Source: Kouleothrix aurantiaca (GTDB lineage Bacteria; Chloroflexota; Chloroflexia; Chloroflexales; Roseiflexaceae). From it: DNA of 21,498 nucleotides. The DNA is taken from the NCBI GenBank assembly GCA_001399705.1, contig LJCR01000008.1, positions 1 to 21,498 on the forward strand, read 5' to 3'. How positions within the stretch are numbered: position 1 is the first letter of the stretch; each line of letters starts with the position of its first letter. The notes below the pieces were generated by a model. That model did no database searches. It was not told the DNA's origin and was given only the letters and a program-made list of their open reading frames with translations. Position numbers and translations under genes: made by a program. Of this stretch, positions 1-7,997 are shown piece after piece.

Positions 1-376
1 GGATGCCGATGAAAGGCAGCGCGCAGCCCAGGACTGCATTGCATGCCTCCGATGTCGGCGCATCGATAATCGGCAGCGACCGCGCCTCGGTCATGCTTGG
101 CACCAGTGTGCAGCCCACCGCTCTCGTTGGCATCACAGAGTACCAGGCAGACATCGCACCGCGCTCGTGTCCCATAATGTGCGGTATCGCTCACGAGGGC
201 GGTTTCGCCCGAGTAGTCGCGCCTTCACTGTCCTCACATTCCAACATGTGCCTGCCTGTTGAATCACTCCTTTAACGATCGATTTGTTTTTGTGAGTAAA
301 AGAACGATCGCGTTCTCATGCGAAATGCCAATTGCCCTTTTGGGGTTCTGATTGGGAAAAAGTGTATCCCGGCGAC
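1..376. other. Stretch without a supported gene, possible gene remnants
   Basis: No intact gene can be supported here. On the minus strand an open frame runs from an ATG at 175 off the left edge, and a second minus frame is open through about 1-225. Both contain phrases loosely reminiscent of a major facilitator transporter (an RGAMSAWYSV-like stretch in one frame, an SGETALVSD-like stretch in the other), but neither has a convincing ribosome site at its start. This would fit a frameshifted remnant, and it is only a guess. A purine-rich AAAGGAG sits on the minus strand near 266-272 with no start codon at a useful distance. A short dyad, AGAACG-ATCG-CGTTCT, lies at 301-316, and the octamer AACGATCG is repeated at 274-281 and 303-310. 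Confidence 0.3.
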
Positions 377-1020
377 TTATTCGGCTCCGAGCGTCTCCGC
401 CGGCTGGCCCCAACGCTGAGCGAGCGCCGGTTCAGACGCCAATCCTTCCAGGCAATCGCCGTGGTAGGGACAGTTGCCCCGGAAGGGATCGCGCTGCCTG
501 TCGTGCGGGATACGCGTGTGCCCTATCTCGGGATGAATGAGCCCATGGAGGCGCCGCTCATACGCGACGCCCCCACCGCCGATACCTGTGCTGTGCCAAC
601 GGTGATGTAGATGGAGATTGTGCACCCTTGCGAGGCGCCCCAGCGATACTCACCCAACGCCGCTGCGTTCACGTCGGTGTCGATGCGAACGGGAACTCCG
701 AGCGCTTGGCGTAGCGGGCCGGCAACATCGGTGTTCGCCCAGCCGGGTTTCGGGGTGGACGTAATGTACTCATCGGTCGCGGATCCGGGGTTGAGGTCGA
801 CTGGCCCAAACGACCCCACGCCGATGGCCGCCAGTTGACCCAGGTGCTGATGATCCTGAAAGAACGCGATGGCACGCGCCAGCGTCTCAGTTGGCGTGGT
901 GGGAAAACGCGTCTCAGCCTGGAGGTCGTCCGGCTCACTGCCGACCGCACACACCCATTTGGTGGCGCCGGCCTCGACACTTCCATACGCGGTGGTGTCC
1001 TGGGTTGTGCTTGTCATCAT
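377..1020 (-). pseudogene. Broken ROK-family fructokinase (frameshift plus C-terminal truncation)
   Basis: The intact family phosphorylates fructose to fructose-6-phosphate with ATP in the cytoplasm. The ATG at 1020 follows AAGGA with 7-nt spacing. The N-terminal part reads as a ROK kinase: a phosphate-loop region EAGATK (usually EAGGTK), [19 protein letters not shown] and [16 protein letters not shown]. At 587-596 the pentamer TGTGC is tandemly duplicated. Removing one copy restores ITVGTGIGGGG, then [12 protein letters not shown] and the fructokinase-type zinc segment CPYHGDCLEGLA. As it stands, the upstream frame ends at a stop at 523 and the downstream frame ends at 377. Even if repaired, the product would be about 210 residues against roughly 290-300 for the family, so the last quarter is lost. 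It is the last gene of the fructan operon, 93 bp after the first GH32. Two independent lesions make a simple sequencing error unlikely as the whole explanation. Confidence 0.85.
587..596. repeat. 5-bp tandem duplication (TGTGC x2) causing the fructokinase frameshift
   Basis: Two adjacent TGTGC copies (minus strand GCACA GCACA) fall exactly where the conserved GTGIGGG loop of the ROK kinase should be. Deleting one copy joins the two reading frames and restores that loop. Confidence 0.8.
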
Positions 1021-1113
1021 CCGAATTCCTTGCTTACCACAGGTTACGATGGTGCTTGTGGAGGGTCGCTGCCCGGTCGTGTAGGAGCAGGTGGTTAGCT
1101 CCACTCCAGAGAT

Positions 1114-2559
1114 TCAGCTCATTTGCAGCTGCCATGTATCAAGGCCAACTAACTGAGCTTCCCCCCGCTCGGCCAGGAGCGCCACGCATGTGCTGTCCGC
1201 ACGCGTCGGATAGATCCGGCTGGTAATGCTGATACGGTCATTGGCAAATACTTCGAGCACCGACCGGTCGAGGAATATATGCAGTCGCAGCGGCTCATCC
1301 GGCTCAAGGATCAGCGGTGCGACATGCATGGTGTGATCTGTCGTCGAGTCGAGACTCGCGTGCGAGCGATCGACGACCAGTTGGCGCAGGGCGGCGTCGT
1401 AGGTGATCTGCGTGTGCTCCGATCCATCGGGAGAGCGCCGCACCATGATGCCGCACAGTCCCTCGCGCGCGGGGACTAGTTCGACAATCAGTTCCAGCGT
1501 GTCGCCGCTGACATCCGGAAGAACGACCACTTGACCGGACGGCATATCTATCGCTGCCGTATGCGTATGCTCAGCACGCAGTGCCGCCAACTCCGGCACC
1601 GGCTGCATACAGACAGGTCCATTCGACCCAACAGAGAGCACCCGCGGCAGCGACATCACCCCCGACCAGCCGGCTGCGAGCTGTGCCTCGGCGCCGCGTC
1701 CTTCGTGGATCCAGCCGAAGATGATCCGGCGGCATTGGGCGTCGGTGAACGACTGCGGCGCGTAGAAGTGCCTGTCGCCATAGTCAAGCTTATGTTCGAT
1801 CTCGGGGATGAAGCGGTGGTCACGGTAGTCGCCGACCATCGCTGCACTATACTGCGGCTGATGATCCCACACGGCAATCGTCAATATCTGTCGGCCACCC
1901 AGGCTGTAGAAGTCTGGGCATTCCCACATTGGGCCGAGCCAGATCGGCGTGTAGCGATGCGCATCGCCCACGAGCAGGGGGTGCAGATACTCCCAATGAC
2001 GTAGATCCGTCGAGCGGTAAAGTAAAACCGTCCCGCCCTGCCCTTCGAGGCCTGCGCCCATGAGTTGATACCACGCGTCGTCCTCGCGCCACACCGTATG
2101 GTCGCGGTACTGTACCAGATCGAGATCCGGCGGCGGCACTGGAATGATTGGGTTGTCACCATATTTCTGCCAGGTCACCAGACCATCCGTGCTGGTCGCC
2201 AGACATGCCCGCTGCTCGCCATCGCGGTTCCCACTGTAGATCAGTGTCGGTATGCCGTTGTCGTCAACTGCCACGCCCGACCAGCAGCCATCCTCGTCGG
2301 CCGTGCCGGCCTCGGGTGTGAGCGCAATCGACAGATGCCTCCAGTGCACCAGGTCTGTGCTGACGGCATGGCCCCAGTGGATGGTGCTGTGAAACGGGCC
2401 GTTCGGATTGTACTGGTAGAACATGTGATACTCGCCATTCCACTGGATTAGCCCGTTTGGATCGTTCAGCCAGTTTGCCGGCGGCAGGAAGTGATAGCGT
2501 GGCCGGTGTGGATCAGCCGCAGCAGGCTGCGGCACGTTTGTCTCCGTGATAGTTTCCAT
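1114..2559 (-). CDS. GH32 beta-fructofuranosidase (sucrose/fructo-oligosaccharide hydrolase), cytoplasmic
   Basis: This is a complete 481-residue GH32 enzyme that should cleave beta-fructofuranosidic bonds in imported sucrose, fructo-oligosaccharides or similar sugars. It has no signal peptide. The five-bladed propeller carries the nucleophile in WLNDPNG (Asp33), the transition-state stabiliser in YRDHTVW (Asp153; the usual RDP is RDH here), and the acid/base in MWECPDF (Glu213). QYNP and HWGHAVSTDLVHW are also typical. The C-terminal beta-sandwich ends with the family's LHIFLDRSVLEVFAND motif. The ATG at 2559 is chosen because GAGGAG lies 11 nt upstream; a GTG at 2583 is in frame but has no good ribosome site. 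It lies 45 bp downstream of the GH172 gene and 93 bp upstream of the fructokinase relic. Of the three GH32 genes this is the most canonical. Confidence 0.93.
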   Translation of the reverse strand: METITETNVPQPAAADPHRPRYHFLPPANWLNDPNGLIQWNGEYHMFYQYNPNGPFHSTIHWGHAVSTDLVHWRHLSIALTPEAGTADEDGCWSGVAVDDNGIPTLIYSGNRDGEQRACLATSTDGLVTWQKYGDNPIIPVPPPDLDLVQYRDHTVWREDDAWYQLMGAGLEGQGGTVLLYRSTDLRHWEYLHPLLVGDAHRYTPIWLGPMWECPDFYSLGGRQILTIAVWDHQPQYSAAMVGDYRDHRFIPEIEHKLDYGDRHFYAPQSFTDAQCRRIIFGWIHEGRGAEAQLAAGWSGVMSLPRVLSVGSNGPVCMQPVPELAALRAEHTHTAAIDMPSGQVVVLPDVSGDTLELIVELVPAREGLCGIMVRRSPDGSEHTQITYDAALRQLVVDRSHASLDSTTDHTMHVAPLILEPDEPLRLHIFLDRSVLEVFANDRISITSRIYPTRADSTCVALLAERGEAQLVGLDTWQLQMS

Positions 2560-2604
2560 AATGCTCTCTGCTCCTCTCTGCACCCAAGTGTTGCCGTTCT
2601 CGTC

Positions 2605-4227
2605 TCACCTCGTGCCGCTGGGCTCAACCTCGTACCCCACACGCTCGGCGAGGGGTACGCTCCCGTAGGGGTCACTCTCACCCGGTCGCTGATACCAGTA
2701 GGTAACGACGGCGTAGAAGCACACATTGCCATCGCCCCACCGATTGCCCTTGTACTTCTCAATGTATCCCTCAAACTTCGAGTGAAATGGGACGTCATCA
2801 CAAATGTGAAAGCGGCTGACCGAGGTATGCCCGTTCCCGTCGAGCGCGACCATTGGCTGGGACGCGTAGGCGCTATCAAACGTGGGGAACGGCGGCTCGG
2901 CCGCCCACGCGTATCCGACGTAGTCCTCTGAGCCGGTGCCGAAGGTGGAGGGGAACTTCTCGCCATCAACAAAGAACTTCTCGTCTCCCTCGCCCCACCA
3001 CCAGTCGATCGATTTCTCGTTCCAGCGCCCGTACCACCACGTGTCGGCCTCCTCCGTGGGTGGCGCCCACCGATTCCAGATGTGCAGATGCACCCCACAG
3101 AAGCGTCCCTGTCCCTCTACCAGCAGCAGTGGCCAGTCGATGTCACGGCCCTCTTCCTGTGCGCGTTCAAGAAACGCATCGCGGTGCCATTTGGCGTGGA
3201 AGCGTAGCAGCTGATCGGCTGACTGCGCCAAAGGCTTATGGCAAATCTGGAATGTGAGCGTGCGCGCCGTCTCGCCGTCGTTCATGATTGTCATCTGCGC
3301 GCGCGTGGCGAACGGCATGAACCAGTGGCTGTAGAAGCCACCATCAGTCATCCCGAGCGGCAAAGAGCGGTAGTAGTTCACGCCTGGCGCTGTGCCAAAG
3401 AAATCGCCCAACGGTGCCCACACGCTTGGCACCGCATCATCGTCCCAGGTGATGCTCAGCGCAAGCTCGCGCAGCACCCGCTGTTCCTCCGGCGGTGCAG
3501 GCAAATCGTGCGGCACTACGTGCATCCCTGTGATAGCGCGGTTGCCAAGCAGCGTGCAGATGGGCAGCGTTGTGCCAGGCGGCACAGTCACTGTGATGCG
3601 CTCGATCATGTCGTCGGTACTGCGTGGCAGCTTCCACCCACGCTGCGCCAGGGTTCGGTCGGCAACGGCGAGTGCAATGCAGGTATCACGATCGAAGATG
3701 CCGGTGAAGACGGGCAGCTGTGTGTCTGGAGGAAACGTTGTATAGGTAAAGTGATAATAGGCGCCCCACTCCGGAGCCAGGCGCACCTTGCACGAGCGGT
3801 TATACGGAATGGGAATGTACCGATTGCGTCCGCGTGAGAGAGTCGGCGTAAGCGAAGGAAAGTTGAGCGGGGGCATCTCATCATTGAACCGCTCAAACAA
3901 GCCGCGGAATGGCATGTCGACCACTGGCTCCGGGGCATCGTCAATGAAAATCTGGACATGTCCATCGCCCGGCAGTGCCGACCAGATCCGCCAGATCACG
4001 CCTGGGCCCTCGCGCTCAAAGACAACCATCCAGTCGCCTTCCATGCGGATGAAGCCCGAACCATCGTCATTGGCATCCCACTCTTCATACTTCCCGGTTT
4101 CCGAGTTGTAGCGTGAGCGACGGTCGTAGCTCGAACAACACCCACCCTGTTCGCCAGAGGCCGGCGGCTCAGCGAGGCGCTCGAGGTCGACCAACCGTCG
4201 AACCAGATCGGTATAGGTAAGTTTCAC
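2605..4227 (-). CDS. GH172 (DUF2961) family enzyme, candidate alpha-fructofuranosidase / difructose dianhydride hydrolase
   Basis: This is a complete DUF2961/GH172 protein of about 540 residues. Characterised members act on alpha-D-fructofuranosides and difructose dianhydride I (Bifidobacterium dentium) or on alpha-D-arabinofuranosides. Family landmarks are an N-terminal [11 protein letters not shown]...SSYDRRS segment, [12 protein letters not shown], and the core [15 protein letters not shown] followed by GTGSEDYVG. The Glu of GEGD and the Glu of GSED (418 and 439 counting from the ATG at 4242) are 21 residues apart, the same spacing as the two catalytic glutamates I recall for the B. dentium enzyme (270 and 291). 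No signal peptide is visible, so it is probably cytoplasmic. The GTG at 4227 is preferred (AAAGGA 6 nt upstream); the ATG at 4242 has AGGAG only 1 nt away. Its place between manA and a GH32 favours a fructose-containing substrate; an arabinofuranosidase cannot be excluded. Confidence 0.88.
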   Translation of the reverse strand: MKLTYTDLVRRLVDLERLAEPPASGEQGGCCSSYDRRSRYNSETGKYEEWDANDDGSGFIRMEGDWMVVFEREGPGVIWRIWSALPGDGHVQIFIDDAPEPVVDMPFRGLFERFNDEMPPLNFPSLTPTLSRGRNRYIPIPYNRSCKVRLAPEWGAYYHFTYTTFPPDTQLPVFTGIFDRDTCIALAVADRTLAQRGWKLPRSTDDMIERITVTVPPGTTLPICTLLGNRAITGMHVVPHDLPAPPEEQRVLRELALSITWDDDAVPSVWAPLGDFFGTAPGVNYYRSLPLGMTDGGFYSHWFMPFATRAQMTIMNDGETARTLTFQICHKPLAQSADQLLRFHAKWHRDAFLERAQEEGRDIDWPLLLVEGQGRFCGVHLHIWNRWAPPTEEADTWWYGRWNEKSIDWWWGEGDEKFFVDGEKFPSTFGTGSEDYVGYAWAAEPPFPTFDSAYASQPMVALDGNGHTSVSRFHICDDVPFHSKFEGYIEKYKGNRWGDGNVCFYAVVTYWYQRPGESDPYGSVPLAERVGYEVEPSGTR

Positions 4228-4417
4228 TGGCAGTCCTTTCATACTCCTGTTGGACTGTATAAGGACAAGCGTGCTCGGACAGAGCTACCGGAATACGTGT
4301 GAAGCTCTATGCAACACTCGGTCGCTTCCAACATTTCGATCAGGGGAATATCGGGGAGCAGAGCATGACGAGGTCATAGAGCCGAGCAGATGCTAACCCG
4401 CCTCGATGACAGCAGCC

Positions 4418-5512
4418 TCAAGCCTCGATCCTCCGAGCTGTCAGCGCCTCCGCCGGAATCTCACCCAGTGATCGAATAGCTGCATCTGAATGACCAGCCC
4501 TGCGCAGCGGCTCGACTACATCACGTTGAAGGTCTGGCACGTAGCAGACAATCAGATCGGCTGTTCCGGCTGGAACGATTCGGGCCTCGGCAATCGCAGC
4601 AGGAAGGATACACGACTCACCGCGCGCCACTAATTCCTCGTGGTCGCCATAACAGATGCGGATCGTGTCACCCAGGTTGGATAGCGTGAGGAAGCGCTGT
4701 GGATGGGACGGCTCAACGTGCGGCTCTGTGAGCGACCAGCGCTCCAACGCAAAGTGTGGGCCGGCACAGCACACGGTATATCGGTTCACCCCATGCTCAC
4801 GGAAAAGGCCAGCGGTGGGACACGGTTGATAGTCGATACGTAGCTCATCCAGGGCTGCGTTGATATTGGCCTCCCAGACCTCCACGGGCAATGCATTGCC
4901 ATTCCCATCATTTGGCATCACGCTCTGACCCAGGTTTGATGTCTGTTGCACCTCGAAGATGAGCGTACCAGGCCCAAAGCTATGGATCACCCCACCTGGC
5001 ACATAGACGGTGTCGCCCGATTGAATCGAGTAGCGCGGCATCACTGCGTCGTACGCTTGATTCTTGAAGGCTCGGAAGACTTCCGCTCGTGAAACACCTG
5101 GCTCTACGCCGGCCAAGATCGTCGCGCCGGGCTGAGCCCATAACACATGCCAAGCTTCGGTTTTCCCATTTGGTTCGGCATAGACACGCCGGGCGGTCTC
5201 ATCGTCGGCATGCAAATGAACTGGTAGCATGTGCGACGCATCCAGAAACTTTAGCAGCAGCGGAAAATGCGGCCCGTGCCATCCTTGGCCAATCAGTTCA
5301 TCTGGGAAATTCACAACCAGGTCATGCAGGGTGCGGCCTGCATGATGACCGTTGATAACTGTGCCGGTTGTGTCCTGATAGTCGCTCACCTCCCAGGTCT
5401 CGGCGACAACTCCTTCTGGAAGACCCTGTTTGCCCAGCAGATCAGGAATCAGACGCCCACCAAAGGTATAAGGGCGAATGTGAGCGGTCAACTTGATAGG
5501 ATACCATTCCAA
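4418..5512 (-). CDS. manA: Class I mannose-6-phosphate isomerase (cupin)
   Basis: Interconverts mannose-6-phosphate and fructose-6-phosphate, a zinc-dependent cytoplasmic reaction. The N-terminus reads WYPIKL...YTFGGRLIPDLLGK, as in type I enzymes. Metal-site elements are the His-x-His of PVHLHADDE (residues 99-101; many relatives have Gln-x-His), GKTEAWH (Glu119), and the His of VPGGVIHSFGPG followed by FEVQQTS. The frame is open for a further 71 codons upstream, but that stretch resembles the end of an unrelated cyclase (separate entry). I therefore place the start at the TTG at 5512, which has AGGA 6 nt upstream. A longer fusion product starting at a GTG at 5725 is possible but has no well-spaced ribosome site. 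The following GH172 gene starts 190 bp downstream. ManA beside a ROK fructokinase is a known pairing (for example gmuF and gmuE of Bacillus subtilis). Confidence 0.87.
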   Translation of the reverse strand: MEWYPIKLTAHIRPYTFGGRLIPDLLGKQGLPEGVVAETWEVSDYQDTTGTVINGHHAGRTLHDLVVNFPDELIGQGWHGPHFPLLLKFLDASHMLPVHLHADDETARRVYAEPNGKTEAWHVLWAQPGATILAGVEPGVSRAEVFRAFKNQAYDAVMPRYSIQSGDTVYVPGGVIHSFGPGTLIFEVQQTSNLGQSVMPNDGNGNALPVEVWEANINAALDELRIDYQPCPTAGLFREHGVNRYTVCCAGPHFALERWSLTEPHVEPSHPQRFLTLSNLGDTIRICYGDHEELVARGESCILPAAIAEARIVPAGTADLIVCYVPDLQRDVVEPLRRAGHSDAAIRSLGEIPAEALTARRIEA

Positions 5513-5740
5513 GGCAAATCCTACAGGCGAGCCGGACGCGCCCCGCAGCGCCAGCGGCAGGCAAACGAACAACATTTCTCGACCCAAGAGAAGATCCAGG
5601 TTGGTGATGCTTTCCACAATCAACACGTCGTGGCGGAGCAACACCATATGTCCCGGCCGGTCGCGGTTACGCGTGTTGTCGATGCCGCCGGGATCAGTGC
5701 CGACCAGACTCACACCTAGCTTCACCCTCTCATGCTCTGA
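5513..5740 (-). pseudogene. C-terminal remnant of a cyclase / kynurenine formamidase-like gene, in frame with manA
   Basis: The translated stretch includes SLVGTDPGGIDN, HMVLLRHDVLIVESITNLD and FVCLPLALRGASGSPV. This matches the end of the cyclase family (PF04199), where H..LL....I.IE.LTNLD and LPL...G.DGSPVRA are conserved. The N-terminal metal-binding HxGTHxDxP part is absent: the similarity starts right behind the dppF-like stop codon (5751), leaving no room for the other two thirds of the gene. No stop separates the remnant from manA. The likely history is a deletion that fused what was left of the cyclase gene to its neighbours. Whether any of it is translated is unknown. The upper boundary of 5740 is approximate. 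Confidence 0.65.
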
Positions 5741-5750
5741 TAGGACTAGA

Positions 5751-6830
5751 CTACACCGGTGCCGCTGCGGTTTCCGGCGGATGTAATCTCAACATACCCT
5801 TAAGATCCAGCGTCTCGGCATAATGGCAGGCCGCAAAGCGCCCCGGGACAATTTCCCGCAATGGCGGTGCTTCTTGTGCGCACCGCTCAGTGGCATAGGG
5901 ACAGCGCGGGTGGAAGTAGCACCCGCTTGGTGGGTTCGCCGGGTTTGGCACTTCGCCTTTCAGGATAATCCGGCCTGCTTTACGCTCGGGATCGGGAATG
6001 GGTACCGACGAGAGCAGCGCTTCCGTGTACGGCATGAGCGGCTTGGTAAACAATGCTTTTGTCTCGGCAACCTCGACGACTTTACCCACGTACATCACCG
6101 CGACCCGATCCGAAATATGCTCCACCACGGCCAGATCGTGCGCAATGAAGAGGTAGGATAGGCCCACACCACCAATGCCCTTCTGCAGATCCTTCAGCAA
6201 GTTAAGAATCTGTGCTTGAATGGATACGTCCAGTGCCGAGACCGACTCATCACAGACGATGAGTTCTGGATGGCATACCAGCGACCGCGCGATGCCGATC
6301 CGTTGCCGCTGGCCGCCGCTAAAGGCGTGCGGGTAGCGGTTCAGGTGCTGCTCTTGGAGGCCGACAAGCTTGAGCGTTTCGCGAACGAGTTCCAATGCGT
6401 CATCACCTTTGGCGATGTTGTTATAGAGCAGTGGCTCCATCACGATATCTCGCACGCGCATCCGCGGATTCAGCGACGCGCTGGGATCCTGAAAGATCAT
6501 ATGAAAGTGCCGCCTGACCGCGCGTAGCTCTTCGCCCTGGAGTTTTGCGAGATCGACCCGTGTAGAATCGTCCAGCTTCAAGATGATCTCACCGCTCGTC
6601 GGTTCAATGGCACGCACGATCATTCGTCCGAGCGTCGTCTTGCCAGAACCGGATTCTCCTACCAGCGAGAGCGTTTCGCCCGCCTTCACATAGAGATTCA
6701 CGTCGTCCACGGCCCGAACGTGGCCGACGACACGCCGGAGGAAGCCGGCCGTGATCGGGAAGTGCTTTGTGAGGCCGCGGACCTCGAGAATGCGCCCGTC
6801 GTCAGCCGGTTTAGATTCGTGTCCATTCAT
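5751..6830 (-). CDS. Dpp/Opp-type ABC transporter ATP-binding protein (DppF-like)
   Basis: One of two cytoplasmic ATPases powering the importer encoded in this operon; 359 residues. ATPase motifs in order are Walker [11 protein letters not shown]-loop FQDPSASLNPRM, signature SGGQRQRIGIARS, Walker B LIVCDESVSALD, and H-loop AHDLAVV. The C-terminal oligopeptide-transporter extension carries the cysteine pattern CYFHPRCPYATERC typical of DppD/DppF proteins. The Q-loop sequence and the order D then F favour the F-type subunit. The ATG at 6830 has GGAGG with 6-nt spacing and lies inside the end of the preceding ATPase gene (20-bp overlap), indicating translational coupling; in-frame upstream starts would lengthen this overlap with no family match. 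Confidence 0.95.
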   Translation of the reverse strand: MNGHESKPADDGRILEVRGLTKHFPITAGFLRRVVGHVRAVDDVNLYVKAGETLSLVGESGSGKTTLGRMIVRAIEPTSGEIILKLDDSTRVDLAKLQGEELRAVRRHFHMIFQDPSASLNPRMRVRDIVMEPLLYNNIAKGDDALELVRETLKLVGLQEQHLNRYPHAFSGGQRQRIGIARSLVCHPELIVCDESVSALDVSIQAQILNLLKDLQKGIGGVGLSYLFIAHDLAVVEHISDRVAVMYVGKVVEVAETKALFTKPLMPYTEALLSSVPIPDPERKAGRIILKGEVPNPANPPSGCYFHPRCPYATERCAQEAPPLREIVPGRFAACHYAETLDLKGMLRLHPPETAAAPV

Positions 6831-7884
6831 CTTCTGCCTCCGTTGCATCACTGTGAAGGTAGCAGCGGGCAAAATGCCCTGGCTCATACTCGACCAATGC
6901 TGGCATCGCCTGATCACATTTCCCGGGCATCGCGTCCGGACAGCGGCTGAAAAACGGGCAGTGCCACGGGGGGTCAATCGGGGTGGGAACCGTGCCCTTG
7001 ATCACCTCAAGTCGGTCAACCTGCACGCCAGGGCGGGGGATCGAGCGCAGCAGTTGTCGAGTATAGGGCATCAGGGGATTCGCGAACAAGCGCTTGGTCG
7101 GCGCGCTTTCCACGACTTTCCCAAGATACATCACGTACACGCGATCAACTGTTTCGGCCACCACCGCCAGGTTGTGGGTGATATAGATCACCGCCATATC
7201 CTGTGACTGCTGCAGCTCTCGCAGCAAATCAAGGATCTGTGCTTGGATGGTCACATCGAGCGCAGTGGTCGGTTCGTCTGCCAGAACGATCTTCGGATTG
7301 CAGCTCAAAGCCATAGCAATCATGGCGCGCTGCCGCATGCCGCCAGACAGTTGATGCGGGTACTCGTCAAACCGTTGACTGGGATTTGAAATGCCGACCT
7401 TTCGGAGCAACTCCACCACGTGCTCGCGAATTTGGAGCTTCGTGAGCTTGGTATGTAGGGCAACCATCTCGCTGATCTGAGCGCCGATCGTGTGAACCGG
7501 CGAGAAGGCGGTCATCGGTTCCTGGAAGATCATGGCGATGTCGTTCCCACGAATCGAGCGCAGCTCCTGATCATCCGGTTCCAGTGCTAAGATATCGATG
7601 ACGCTGCCGTCCTTGCGGCGGAGAATAGCGGTGCCGTCAACGATTTCGCCGGGCTTCGTCACCAAGCGCATAAGCGACCGGGCAAACTGGGTCTTACCGG
7701 AACCTGATTCGCCAATCACACCGATCGTTTCCCGGTCGCCGATCGTCATGCTCACGCCATCGACAGCTTTCAGGATACCCTCGTCGAGGAAGAAGTAGGT
7801 TCTGATGTTCTGAATCTCAAGCCGGTTCTGCTTCGTCTCTGACTGGGCGTTGGCCTCGATCACGCTCGATTCACCAGTACTCAT
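6811..7884 (-). CDS. Dpp/Opp-type ABC transporter ATP-binding protein (DppD-like)
   Basis: The second cytoplasmic ATPase of the importer; 357 residues, normal length. Motifs are Walker [11 protein letters not shown]-loop [15 protein letters not shown], signature [14 protein letters not shown], Walker [19 protein letters not shown], and H-loop THNLAVV. The C-terminal extension has [15 protein letters not shown], the cysteine-rich motif of the family, reported to hold an iron-sulphur cluster in a mycobacterial DppD. The ATG at 7884 is preceded by AAGGAAG. The gene overlaps the next ATPase by 20 bp. Both ATPase genes are separated from the permease genes by two GH32 genes, so the transporter is split but on the same strand. 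Substrate specificity cannot be read from the ATPase. Confidence 0.95.
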   Translation of the reverse strand: MSTGESSVIEANAQSETKQNRLEIQNIRTYFFLDEGILKAVDGVSMTIGDRETIGVIGESGSGKTQFARSLMRLVTKPGEIVDGTAILRRKDGSVIDILALEPDDQELRSIRGNDIAMIFQEPMTAFSPVHTIGAQISEMVALHTKLTKLQIREHVVELLRKVGISNPSQRFDEYPHQLSGGMRQRAMIAMALSCNPKIVLADEPTTALDVTIQAQILDLLRELQQSQDMAVIYITHNLAVVAETVDRVYVMYLGKVVESAPTKRLFANPLMPYTRQLLRSIPRPGVQVDRLEVIKGTVPTPIDPPWHCPFFSRCPDAMPGKCDQAMPALVEYEPGHFARCYLHSDATEAEDEWTRI

Positions 7885-7899
7885 AGGGCAACTTCCTTC

Positions 7900-7919
7900 T
7901 TACACGTTGCGATGTGTAA
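7900..7919. repeat. Short dyad (TTACAC...GTGTAA) upstream of the dppD-like gene
   Basis: Six-base arms TTACAC (7900-7905) and GTGTAA (7914-7919) flank an 8-nt centre in the 113-bp gap between the lipoprotein GH32 and the dppD-like gene. It could be a weak mRNA hairpin or a protein site. It does not match the TAATnCGnATTA operators seen elsewhere in the window. Confidence 0.25.
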
Positions 7920-7997
7920 TCATTCTCAGGAGTGGCGGCGCTGCACACGTCCTGTCCGCACTCGTTTTCAGCTTCATGGAGTGTCGGCTCCACTTCG

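Noticed and set aside
3..275. A 90-residue plus-strand frame
   Set aside because: No ribosome site, no recognisable family, and opposite to the direction of the whole operon; the minus strand is at least as protein-like.
5513..5725. A genuine N-terminal extension of ManA
   Set aside because: The residues match the end of another protein family, the classical ManA start lies after them, and the GTG at 5725 has no properly spaced ribosome site. A translated fusion cannot be excluded.
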